This document shows positions 48,600 through 60,659 of a stretch of 64,000 bases of DNA, piece after piece. The notes beneath the pieces were generated by a model. That model ran no database searches, was not told the origin of the DNA, and was given only the letters and a program-made list of their open reading frames with translations. A program made the translations under genes and the position numbers. The stretch's first letter is position 1; the number at the start of each line of letters is the position of its first letter. The stretch lies in contig CAMPDV010001437.1 of assembly GCA_946699065.1 (NCBI GenBank), positions 50,553 to 114,552 of the forward strand, written 5' to 3'. Origin of the DNA: Loxodes magnus. Taxonomy: Eukaryota; Ciliophora; Karyorelictea; Loxodida; Loxodidae.

Positions 48600-50990
48600 A
48601 CAAATTATTCAGCAAAGGCATCTAGCTTTTAAATGTAACAAGTATAATACCTTTATAAACTCCTAGAATCAACACTATTTCAACCATACTTTTCAAACAT
48701 TTCCTTTAACTTCCACTAACAAACTTAATGCTAGATACTAAATCAAACCTACTCAGATCCTCTTTATAACTGCAAGTCAGATCATTCTAAGCGAGGAGAA
48801 TAGCTGTGATAGAGTAAATTACTATACAAAAGATTTAGCAACTAAACTCTAAAGTCTCTTCCTCAATAATAACAAATAACTCAAAGAAGCTACTATCTAA
48901 TCAGTTCTTAAACGACCAGGATTAATTTCAATCTTAAAGAATTGTAGATAAATAAGAACACAATAGTCTTAAAAAGAAGTTAAATCCTTATCTAACTAAC
49001 TAAATTGCTTTATAAAGGATAATATATTTAAACAACAATAAACACCTTAAACCACTCTAGTTCAAACCAAAACTACTTTATGGTCAAAAGCAGCAACACA
49101 AATTTCCAACAAGGCAAATCAACAATAGCCAAGCCAATTAAAAGTAAAAACTTTTCAAAACAAAGTAACGTTTCATAGATCTGAAGCTTGACTAATTAAA
49201 ATCATTTACCAATCATTTTAAGGCAGAGGATACGGTAGTACTTTACAGTGCTAGGAAGGTTAGAGCAAATAATTAAGTAGAAGAAAACTTAATTAAAAGC
49301 TAGAAATTTAAATTTGGGAATGCTAAGATTAAAAGAAAACTTTCTAGTTCATTAGCATGATAAGAGAAGATAAATGCATTCAATATAAAAACTTTCTATC
49401 TCCATATGTATTTGAGGAGATAAAAAGTGGTGAGTATATAATTTAAAAGTTACAAAGTTAGTATTCTGAGAGTGGTGTAATATAAAATTAATTTTAAGCA
49501 GTTCAGTCTTAGAAAGGTTGTAGCTAGCATATAAGGAAAAAAATGTACTTTAGAATATCAATTAGGAAAATAGAAACTTAAAAGAGAGCAAATTAACGCT
49601 AGCAGAAGGATTATAATACTTAGAGTAAGCTGAAGAAGAGAAAAAAATCCAGAATATGATAAAAGCAAAGAAGCTTCTGAAAGAAATGAGGAAAGAGAGC
49701 AGATGATCTTATTCTTCTTTCCAAATCTGCAAAGTAGATGTAGAATTTAATAAATGAAGCAAATAAAGTTTTTGCATGAACATATTTAAAGATAAATGCT
49801 ACCAAATCTGAATGCATCTAATTTCTAAAGAAGAATCAGAAATAATAAATTTTAAATTTATTATTAGGAAATTAACCAATTGCTTAAAAAGAACAAGTAA
49901 CATATTTAGGAGTTATTCTACATCAGAAGAAGAACTTGAATCCCCATTGCAAAGAAGTTGCATTCAAATATATAGCTGCAATGAAGAAAGCTGTTTTTTA
50001 ACTGATGAGATATAAGAATGTAACTCCTTGACATTTTAAAACTTTATGTAGACTTTTTACATTACATAAAGCAGAATATGGAGGATATTTAGTACCATGA
50101 AGTATTCAAAAAGGAGTAACTGGAGTTCTGAACAGAATAGAATCAAGCATGAGATTAATTTCAAGAAAAGCTTTTTAAGTAGCAACTTCAACATTTAATG
50201 AATCATGTTATATAGACCTGAATTGATTACCCTTTAAGCACATTATGGCTATAAAATTCTTCAGATTTTACCATAAAATTAAATAAGAAAGTATTGATTT
50301 TCCAAAATCAACAATAGGCTCTCTTTTCATTAATATATGGAAAAAAGGATTTCAATACTACGATTAAATTTAGCAATTATCAGACCTTTATAATATCGAT
50401 CTGCAGAATTAATAGAATAATACCAATCTTAAAATTTTTACTAAACATGTAAGAGAAAAAATACAACAATAATTCTACAAAGTAACTACTAAAAAATTTA
50501 TGAGAATGAAAACAGCTAAAGTATATACTGAATAATTTGGTAATCTTTAACAATTTCCACAAATTACTTATACTAAATTAAACAAATAGTATAGACCAGA
50601 AATTATCAGTATATATAAACTTAGAACCTAAACTTATAATTTCCGTAAGGATCTTTAAGATCGTCATTACCCCATTGAAAATCCCTATTGTATGTGTGGA
50701 GAGTATGAAACTTTCGAGCATATCTTTAAATGTGTGTACTATTCTAATATAATGAATTGATTATCGGAAAAGATCGGAAATTATGACTTAAAGGCGCCTT
50801 ATACTATACGATCAAGAATATCTAAACTAATTTTCAAGGTCTAAATTGGAGTATTTAAACTTATAGATCAAAATATTTCATAAGAAGCTAATGACAAGGA
50901 GACTTGAGATTCTAGAAATGGAGAAAGCAAAAAAGGAAGAAGCTAAAGATGAGTAGAAAGAAGAACTAATTAAGGAAAAATGATGAGATG
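48600..50990 (+). mobile_element. LINE with ORF1 joined directly to the RT C-terminal half
   Basis: 48.6-49.69 kb is ORF1-like (TNYSAKASSFQMQQVQYLYK; later a coil LAEGLQYLEQAEEEKKIQNM) and matches 9.47-9.96 kb. At 49700 it passes straight into RT: ADDLILLSKSAKQMQNLINE, FAWTYLKINATKSECIQF, EQVTYLGVILHQKKNL, AEYGGYLVPW. A C-terminal zinc motif follows (YCMCGEYETFEHIFKCVYY), typical of non-LTR elements. The fingers/palm blocks before ADD are absent, so an internal deletion removed roughly half of the RT. Trp at FAWTYLKIN, VPWSIQ and VTPWHF are TGA. From 49.7 to 50.95 kb the frame is unbroken if TGA is Trp, so the remnant is fairly young. No 3' tail or target duplication identified. Confidence 0.82.
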
Positions 50991-52560
50991 TAAACAATAT
51001 TAAAAAACTCTTTTAGTTTAAATTTAATTTATTTATATGTGATATTCCTTTTTACATTCTTTTACCTTATTTATTTTTATTTACTAAGCTTTAGAAATAT
51101 TTAATGAGTTATGTTGAAAGATTATAATATCAAATGATTTTGCTAGATTGATAAATTTTATGTGGCTTTTACTTTGTAGCTAGTCTAATAATTTTTGCCA
51201 TTCCTTAATGAATTGGATCTTTCTTTAAGAATGTTAATGAACATAGAATCTTATTTTCCTAAACTAACTTTAAGATAATAATATGAGAGTTGTAATTCTC
51301 TTTCTTGACTATTTTATAACTAATTAGGGATTTCTTAATAGTAGCCTATTGATAATAAATTGGTTATGAAGTTAATTTCATAAGTATTACTAGTAATAGG
51401 ATATATTATATTCTAATATTCTTATTTCACTTCCAAATATTTCTCTAATAAACTCATGCTTATTCATATCTATAGCAATCCTATAGTTCTTATTTCTACT
51501 TATCACCTTTAAAATTACTTATATCTTCTAGCTAGCAATTTAACTTTAGTCCTTTTTAATATCGATAAACCTTATTTGCTCAGTATTTCCTATCTTTTAA
51601 CCTATAAATAACTAATTTAATTATTTACAAATAAATAGCATTAAAGCATTTTTTAGCTTGCTTAAGTTAGACTAAAAATAGAGAAGTGTATAACTTACTC
51701 TTAAGCTAGCAAGTTAGATAGACAATATCTATTACTACTAAACTATAACCTAAATAAATAATCCTTTATTTCCCAATTTAATAAATAAGAAGGTATATCC
51801 TTCCTGCATTTTATACTCTAAAACACAAAAAAGAAAGTTAGTCAGTACCATAAATAAAAGGATTATAGTTAACTATGAAGGGATTAGGGAATTAATAGCT
51901 TTAGTTACTAAATAAGTTTGAGATTATATAATTATAACTAAAGGTATAAATGGATGCACTTTCTTAATTCATATCTCTATTTAATATTTGAAGCATATTT
52001 CAAACTCTTTAATCAGATAGTTATTAAAAAAGCTATTAAGATCATTATTTACATTTTACACTAAAGAGAGACTCTAAGTTCAATCTTCTTAGTATTTTTT
52101 AAAATTAGAGTAAGTATTTCTAACTTAAATAGAGCCAGTAGGACAAGGATAATTTGTATTGATAAGATGAGAAATATATGAGATTCTAGTTATTCTCTAT
52201 TAATTCATATTTCAAAGAGCAGAAATAATTATTAAACTGCTTATTTTATTTATTATAACTAGAAACTAAGAAAAAAGTTTATCTAGTTTAATTAATTTAT
52301 TTTAGTAATTTTTACAACTAAAATAGATCTAAAAATTATTTAATCAAGTATATTCTTTTTCGTTTAAATAATAAATACAATGCTTAGCTAATTAATTAAT
52401 TTCTATTTATTAGTCACTTTCATTATATTAAGAGTATTGTTATTTGACTAAGGTTGTAGGATGTTTTTTTGTATTATATATTGCTATTAGTTATAGAAAT
52501 TAAATCTAAGATTGAATAGAAAGCTTTTATATTTAAATCCTAATTTGTACCCTTTTTTAT
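50991..52560. other. A+T-rich spacer, no gene supported
   Basis: No motif or sustained protein-like frame in either strand. Poly-T and TAATTA-rich sequence throughout. Confidence 0.45.
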
Positions 52561-55500
52561 GCTAAAAGGTATTTGCTTTAGTTTTTTAAATTGGATAAAT
52601 AAGTTTTTTGGATTTTTTCCATCAGTAACCTAACATGTTTAAAGCTACATTGGAAATAAGCTTTTATCATATAGATATTTTCATACCTAGTAAAGATAAC
52701 TTTACATATCCTAAATGATCTCATATTTTAAATGATATCAAACTCCAAAAGCATTACAAAAATATATCTCAGAGGCAAGACTAATAGGCTTTAATAATAC
52801 TGGCCTTTCTCTTAATGATCTACCTAAAAGCTTTAGAAAAATAAAATATTACTCATTAATAGAATCTCTACTCATCAAAAATACATCGAGTCAAATAGTT
52901 TTAGACTTATAGATTCAAATTAAGATACTTAGATAGCAATATGAAGGTCTAATTTGTAATTTTCTTATTTTAAATTTCTGGTAAAATGAAGATTTTAAAT
53001 CTTCATATACTTGTTAGTTTAACTAAGACGATGAAGGTTTATATTCTGGTAATTAGTATAGAGAGATTATTTTGCAGGATAACTGCACATTTTATAAAAT
53101 AGCGTTTGATAGTCCGAGTGAAGAATTGAGATATAAATCAAGTTGATTAGTTATAGACTAAAACTAAACTTCAAATAATAAAAAAAGAAGTAGAAGAAAA
53201 GTGTCATTTCTTTGTATCTTCCATTACCTTATAAGGATAATAGCTTCCAGCATGAGCATTCTTAGAACTTAATGTAGCGACTATTTCAACAACCGAAAAT
53301 AAACTTTTGATAAAATGTACTTAAATATAACCAGTAATAAGTATCTCCAGTTTCTATAGTGATACAGAATAATGAATATAACATAATTAACCTAGCTAAT
53401 ATCTTTATAATGTATAGATTTGTTTCTAATTCAAGCATAGATATCTAATCTGTTTCTTTTTGCCAAAGTCTTGATAGCATTTGATAAACTGCTACCCCCT
53501 TTACCACTACATTGTTTATATAAATCAATACTTAAGAGCTGGAGTCAGGAAATTACTATACATTCACTTTTAAGGAGTGACTAAGTAAACTAGCCAAAAA
53601 GTAATCAATGTTAATAGAGTTCCTCAAGCTGAAAATTTTATAGTGAGCTCTCAAAAAGGAAAAGCGTGAGATACCTTATTTACTCTAAAGTGTGATGATG
53701 CTACGGATTTAGATGAAGAATATCCCTTAAGAGCCAGATCTGTTACATAGGATTATTCAATCAAGAATTTCCTTTAAATTAGATAAAGAATATTTACACT
53801 AAAAACTTTAAGTTACCTTAAGTAGATTATACCAGTTCATTAGTAGTAGAAGTCATTGTCTATGACTAATTTAGCGCATCTACTAAAATGTTTTCTACTA
53901 TCTAAGAAGAAAGGATATTATAATTCTTATCTTAGCAAATATAAACCCTATAAACTAGATAATTCGCCTCAGATGTAAAAGCTTAAAATTTTATGCATGA
54001 CGTAGCTATTGAAATAAGTACCAGAACTCTGAATCTTTCTCCTCTAGAATGAAACAGTTCTTATGATATCTTTCCTAAAAAATAGAGAAGCAAGAATAGA
54101 TGGCAATAGCAGTTTCTAGTTACTATGAAGCAAGACTAAAAGTAGCATCTGAAAAACTGCGGAAGTATATAGACAGTATCTGCCAATATCTTAACTAGTA
54201 AACAAAGTACAAGATATCCTTAAACTAGATGGGTTAGCTTATGTAGATCATTAAAAAATTCAACTATATAAAGCTAAACTCGAACAAAAAGCATAAACTA
54301 GTTTTATGACTAGAAGAAGTATCTTTAACCAGGCAAATAATCATATTTTAAACTATCAAACTTATACAGTCTAAATTTGATAACTCCTGTAAATAATTCT
54401 TCTATCCTATGCAAAGTAGAAGGAAATTCCTGATAAGAAATAGAGCTACGAAATTAGAATCTTTTCTTTTATATGATATAAATCATTAAAACTTTAAAGG
54501 AGATATAAGGATAGTAATGGAAATTTCTCTGTCTAAGTACTAAACTACTCTAATGATCTTAAAGGATGCTTTGTTGCATTCTTCATTTTTGAAGAAACAG
54601 ACCATATGAGTTGGATGATTTTAGTTATATCCAATATTTAAATCTTTCGGTTTACTAAATATCTGAATAAGCAAATGAAGGATTCTATGTAAGAAAGGTA
54701 AACTGAAAAAAGTGAAAATCTAAATAGAATTTGTTCTAAGCTATAACCAAACTTAAACACCTTCAAATGTAGTATGCCAAATGTGAGATATTAACGAATA
54801 AAAATGAGATAATGGAATATCATGCTCAATAGAAAAATTCAATTTACTAACTATAAAAAGTGTAAATTGTAGTTAGTCAGGATTTGTTATACTCGCTTCA
54901 GTTGTATAAGAGGTAGAAGAATGAGAAAAAAAATGAAGAAAAACAAAATGATAAAGAATCAGACTAAGGACTTAACTTAAATGAAAAAAGAGAGGACAAT
55001 GAAATTATTAAAGCTATAAGCATCCAGTTATTGCTTACTCATTATTAATCTTATGTTCTATATTTGCCAATTTAAATATTTATAATTCTGCATGTAATGT
55101 CAAAAGGTTAAAGAAAATTTAGATAGAGCCTTATATTTTAGTTCTTTAAATCGACCAGAACTATCTGAATGAATGATTAATGTTTTCATAACAGTTCTTT
55201 GATTAAAGATTCAATTTCAAACTTAAAAAAACTTAATTTTGTATATAGATTTTACTATTGCTTCGTGATGCTTACTGGTAACCTCATAATTGCTACTTAA
55301 TAGAGAAGTTTAGGCTAAAATTTTGGAGTTACGGTTTTAGTAGGTTAAGGAATGTCTATACGGAAGTAGTTTGAATAATTCTTAATATAGTTTAAGAAAA
55401 TCTAGTAACTCATTATTTTTAACTGCTGCATTTTATTCTTAAATTCATTTCATGCATTTTGCTGATAGTATTCTAACCGTAGTTTTAACTATCTTAACTA

Positions 55501-55960
55501 AGTTTCTTTATCCATAAGTTTGCTGGTATAATATCTTCTTAGTTATTTTTACTTAGTAAAACACTATGATTCATCTTATCTTCTGTTAATCTTGCATACA
55601 AATTTTTCACCACCACTTTCAGTCTTTTCTTTAGTAAGAGCTTACTCTGAAACATAATGTATAACTTGACAAATCACGAGATATATGAATAATAGGGTCA
55701 TAAAAAGAACTAAGTCAGCTACTAAATTAGAGCAAACGTTAAATTTATAACTTCAGACATCATTTTATGTTTTTAGAAGAGAACTTAAATACTCAAATCT
55801 AATGAAAGAAGACAACAATGAAAATTATAAGCCTGAAAATATTTTTGGCTTTAGTCCACTTGCATCAGATTGGAAATAAAAAGAAGGAACAAGTTGTGAT
55901 ATAAGTAAGACTGAAAAATGGACAGCATATCGTAATTGTCTATGCAGATTAAAATAGTAG
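52560..55960 (+). CDS. Large membrane protein, possibly REJ/polycystin-like surface protein
   Basis: Plus-strand protein-like stretches in order are YFKWYQTPKALQKYISEARL, GFNNTGLSLNDLPKSFRKIK, SSYTCQFNQDDEGLYSGNQY and DNCTFYKIAFDSPSEELRY (52.7-53.15 kb). Next comes VNRVPQAENFIVSSQKGKAW, then LDEEYPLRARSVTQDYS (about 53.6-53.75 kb), whose TLFTLxC..D..YPL pattern recalls REJ-type extracellular domains. A highly charged linker and hydrophobic segments follow at 55.0-55.65 kb (IIKAISIQLLLTHYQSYVLY). The end is a hydrophilic tail (ENIFGFSPLASDW). The frame changes several times, so introns or lesions are present. Adhesion or mechanosensory receptor is only a guess from family resemblance. Ends are approximate. 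Confidence 0.45.
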
Positions 55961-56639
55961 GGAGGACAAGAATAAACTGCACTGCTTGTAGTAAAATTAG
56001 TTACTTATTGAATTATGATCAAATTGCTTTTTAATTATAATTTATTTATTTTTTAACTAAAATACTTAAGTTCAAAGACTAATGATAAGGTTTTTTACTT
56101 CTCTTTAAAAAATTAAAGTTGTCTTTGTTGCTTTTTTATGCTATTGAGACTTATAATGAGCACTTGCAATTTTCTTATTTTATAGATTTAATATGAAAAG
56201 AGAAATTTGGAGTTAGATTATAAGTTACGAAGAATTTTGAGAGAAGCGAGGCTAAAATATACTGGCTTATATTCCTATATTTCTAGTAGAATAATTAGAC
56301 ATCTTTAAGATTATCAATGCCGTTCATTCTAGCCTTTTAAATTAATTTTCTTTCTTTGAAATCTTCAAAACTAAATTTTAAAAACCAAAGACTTTTCTAT
56401 TTTTGCTAGAAATTAAGATTTTATCTTTTTCTTATATTGTAGCCCTTTGAAAGAGATTACTTTACTATAGCATACTCTTAAATTTTTATATTTCTAAAAA
56501 GATGTTCAAGTGAATAATTTTGCTTTTTACCTTAGAACTATTAATAGATATTTCCCTTTTTTAATTCATAACTTGCTTCATAATCAAGCCTCAAATTAGA
56601 GATGATATTTTTTAATTTATTAAGATATACATATATAAA
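55961..56639. other. A+T-rich spacer
   Basis: No gene supported. It ends at the first base of the CCHC repeat; the last bases (ATATATAAA) resemble those before copy 1 at 29.88 kb, which could be a shared target preference. Confidence 0.5.
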
Positions 56640-57490
56640 ATGGCTTCTAAGAAATAACAGAACTTTGAACAAAACATTTAAACAGGAAAATTCTCTAAAA
56701 AATAAAAAAACGAAATAATTACAATGAGTGAAAGTGAGAAATATGATTGATATGACGAACATTAACCACTTGGAAATCCAGAACTAAAAAAACTTCCACA
56801 CTAACTCAAATAGAAATATTATCTAAGTCATTAAAAGAGTTTATGTTTAAAAAATAGATATCTCACTGATAAAGTAGAAAAATTAGAAAAACTAATAACG
56901 TCTTTACTTGAGAAACAATATTAATCATCATAAGAAATAGAAAACAAACTGGAACAAAGAATTCTTTAAATTTAATAATAAATTCAGGTAATTCCATTTT
57001 TGTTTTAACAGAATTAATAAGATCCTATGGAAATAGAAAATGAAGCCTCAAATTAAAATAAACAGTAAACGTTTATTTAAAATAAGTAGTAAATTTAAAT
57101 TAAATAAGTGTTACAGGAATAATAGTTTAAAAGAAGAATAAAATGCTACGTGTGCAATAAATAACACCAATGAAAATACTGCTACTAACTAAGCGAAATT
57201 TAAAGAAAGAATAAATAAGATATTTTTAGAAAACTATTTAGGATATATCCAACATAAAGCGGAAAAATTTATAGAAAAAAATTCTTTAACTCAAATCTTA
57301 ATCCTTGGAGAAATAATTAGGAATGCTAAGTGCAAGACCAAAACTATTCCGAATATTAAAGGATGGTGCGCTAATGAAGTGCTACACCGCCTAACTAAGC
57401 CTAGTAGGAATTCAAGACAAACTAATAGAGACAAGCTGATAGAATAGGTCAGATGGCTGACTACTAAGGCTTTAACAAAGCTTTTTAACT
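56640..57490 (+). mobile_element. CCHC Gag/ORF1-like repeat, copy 3
   Basis: Starts at ATGGCTTCTAAG and ends at the TTTAAC/TAAA-rich tail, like copy 1, with scattered differences. The CYVCNKQHQ...C knuckle is kept. A fossil carrying a few breaks. It opens duplication 2 copy B. Confidence 0.6.
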
Positions 57491-57704
57491 TTAACTTTTT
57501 ATAAATAAATAAATTTTGCTATATAATTTGTGTATAAAACATAAGGAATTTTTTTATATATTTTCAATCAAAAATTTAATCAATTAAGAATTCAAAAAAA
57601 TTATATAAAAAAACCTTTTTCTTCATTTTTAAAAGAATTTAAAGAATTTCTTTTTTTATGATTATTTGTAAATTAAATCATTTTTATTTTATTTTTTCTA
57701 AAAA

Positions 57705-57720
57705 TTTTTGATAGTATAAA
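57705..57720. other. Empty site of the G+C-rich insertion
   Basis: TTTTGATAGTATAAAA, continuous here, corresponds to the two flanks of 30951-31335 with a single ATA. Confidence 0.85.
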
Positions 57721-59360
57721 ACGAGCAAAAAATAAAAATCAATTTTTTTCGTCTTGGAGATTATTTTTGCTACTAATTTTCTATTGATTTTATTACTAAA
57801 ATCTCTTAATTAATTTTTTCTTCTTTCAATTTTAAAATATTTGATTTAATTAGTTTTTATGATTACTAAAATTTTGTATTCCTTTTCTTCTAAAATATGT
57901 TTTTATTCTAAAATAATTTTTTTATTTTAATATAAATTTTAGCACTTTTATTATACCTTTTACTTGATCCATTAATGGGAAACATATTACAAAATGAATT
58001 TAATAATTAAATTAAACTTTTTATTATTTAATAAACTATTTATGTTTCTTTTTAATTACAATTTATTTAAAAAATCCCACTTTATTATTATTTATTTTTA
58101 AAAAATTTAGCTCTAATTCCTTTTATTTTATTCTAAAATATAATATTTTATTTTTCCTAAAAGAGTTATAAAACATAAAACGCAAGCGAATCTTTTCTTT
58201 TGACTTTTTTTAGTTGATTTTAAAATTTTATATTTTTAATCTTAAAAATATAAAAAAATAAAAAAATCTATCTAAATTAATAAACAAACTTTAACTCACT
58301 CTGCTTTTAATTAAAAAAATAAGAATATTTATAAGATAAATTTTACTCTAAATTTAGATATTTCCTAAAATAAAATAAGATTTAATTATAATACTTAAAG
58401 TTTTCTTTTTATTTTTATTAAAAGAATTCTCACTAGAATATATTTTATTTTCTGAATAATAATTAATAACTTCATTTTTTATATATTTTAAAATTATAAA
58501 TCTATGTCTGTCCCCAAATCTTATATAATATATAACGCAGTGCAAAGCTAATATTTCTAATTAATTAAAAAGTTTGCTAATTTTAACTTTTTATTATTTA
58601 AAATTTAATAAATTTAAATTATTTTAAAATATTTAAAATTTTAATATTTTATTACCTTTAAAAATTCCAATATCAAATTTAAAATAAGTAAATCTTTATA
58701 GCTTTAGAAAAATTGCTAAATAAAGCTAAAAATACTAATTCATCTTTTTAAATTAAAAAAATCTTTAAACAATAAAATTAAAAAAATTAAATATAGATAA
58801 AATCCATTTTTTTTAATTCTATCTTATAAAATAATTCAATATAATTCAAATATTTTATGTTTATTTTTTAATTCAAAAATTATTAAAACTTTATATAGTG
58901 AAAAATTTTAGTTAAAAAGGATTTAAAATATGTTAATTTATAAATTAATATTTAGATTAAATTTATTGCTTTTATCTTATTACCTTTTTAAATTAATTAA
59001 TTAATGGATTAATATTTTTATTTCAACCACTTCAAATTTTTAAATTAATGTAATTTTTCAATAAATGTTTTTAAGAAAAATATTTAAAATTCTTATTGTT
59101 TTACATTGTAGACTTAGCCATGCTTAAGTAAAAGTATATTGTCATATATAAATTTTTAATATAAAATACTTAAGGATAAATAAATCTCAAACATAAATAT
59201 ACTCTTAAACCATACGTAAATATCTTAATTTTTATTTGGTTTATATCTTCTAAAGCTTTTATACGTAATTAAATACATAGTATGCTTTTCCTAACAGTAA
59301 TAATAAATTTCTTAAATTGTAAAATTAAAAGTCTTAATAGTTGTTACTTTCTCTCAACTT
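57721..59360. other. A+T-rich non-coding segment
   Basis: Copy of 31336-32960; nothing beyond poly-A/T structure. Confidence 0.5.
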
Positions 59361-59369
59361 ATTATTTTC

Positions 59370-60130
59370 CACTTTTTCACAGTATTATCATATCCTCCTG
59401 CTACTATTCATTTGTTGTCCTTACCCAATGCTATAGAATTTAGATAATTTTTTAGCCTTAAAGAGTTTATATGCATTCACCTAAATTAAAGTTCCATATC
59501 TACATGATCCAGAAATTATAACACTTGAAGTTACTAAACTGAATACTTGATACAGTATTTGAATGGCCTTGAAGAGTTCGAAGTAGCTGACTAGTTGTTA
59601 ATTCCCATATATTGATTGTCTTATCAATACTTCCCGATATGATCAGTTCTGGTCACTTGAAATCGCTACAGAAAACACAGAATCTATATCTCCCCACAAA
59701 GAACCCTTACATTCGCTAGTCCCATTTTCTGATCGATTTATCATAACTTCCCAATAAAATTCAATTCTAATCACTTGATATCGCTAAAGAATTTACACCA
59801 TTCGTGTGTCCTTACAAAGAACTTTTAATTAAACAGTTGCTAAGTTCCATATCCTTATCGTACCTTCAGAACTTCCCGATACGATTCCTTTTCTGGTCTC
59901 TTGAAATCGCTACAGATAATAAAGGATTCGTATGTCCCTATAAAGTAATCTTACACTAGCCAGTTGTTAAGACCCATATCTTTATCGTATTATCTCTATT
60001 TCCCGATACGATTAAATTTTAGTTACTTGATATCACTACAGATAATAAAGTACCGTATATTCTTGGAATATTTTATCTAAATATTAAAGAATTACCTTTA
60101 TTTTTGTCGTAGTTGATTATATTTTCCAGT
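59370..60130 (-). pseudogene. WD40-repeat gene, duplication 2 copy B
   Basis: Counterpart of 32970-33760 with the same repeat order, 19-nt intron (60077-60095) and inter-repeat frame changes. A few further substitutions are spread through non-conserved positions. Damage shared by both copies predates the duplication. Confidence 0.6.
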
Positions 60131-60659
60131 TTTAAAAAAAACAAAATAGGTAGAATTTCATATTTAAGAAAAAAAGGAATTTTAGCTAGAGAATAATTTG
60201 CTTATTTTAAAATATTTCTTAAAAAGATACTCTTAATAAATTATATTTCTTTGTTTTGCATTTTTTATTTTATAACTTACTTTATAATAGTTTAATTATA
60301 TTATCTCATATAAAGAAAATAATTAGATTTTAAACTTTTGCTATAAGCAAAACTGTTTTAGCATTTATTTAAAGAGATCAACGAACTATCCATTAGAAAA
60401 TATATTTAAGTTAAAATTAAATTAAATAATGAAATATTCTATACAATAATCAATGTAAAATTTAGGATTTAGCTTATAAACTAAATTTATAATTAACATA
60501 TTTTTATGCTTTAATTCCTTTTTTTATTTTACTATATAAAAAGAAACATTTCTTCCAAAAATCTCTTCTCAATAGGATCTATACCAATCAAGATACCACT
60601 ACCAAAATTTACTTTAAGAACTCAAATTATGTAATAGGAGAATTTTGAATTTTTAAGAA

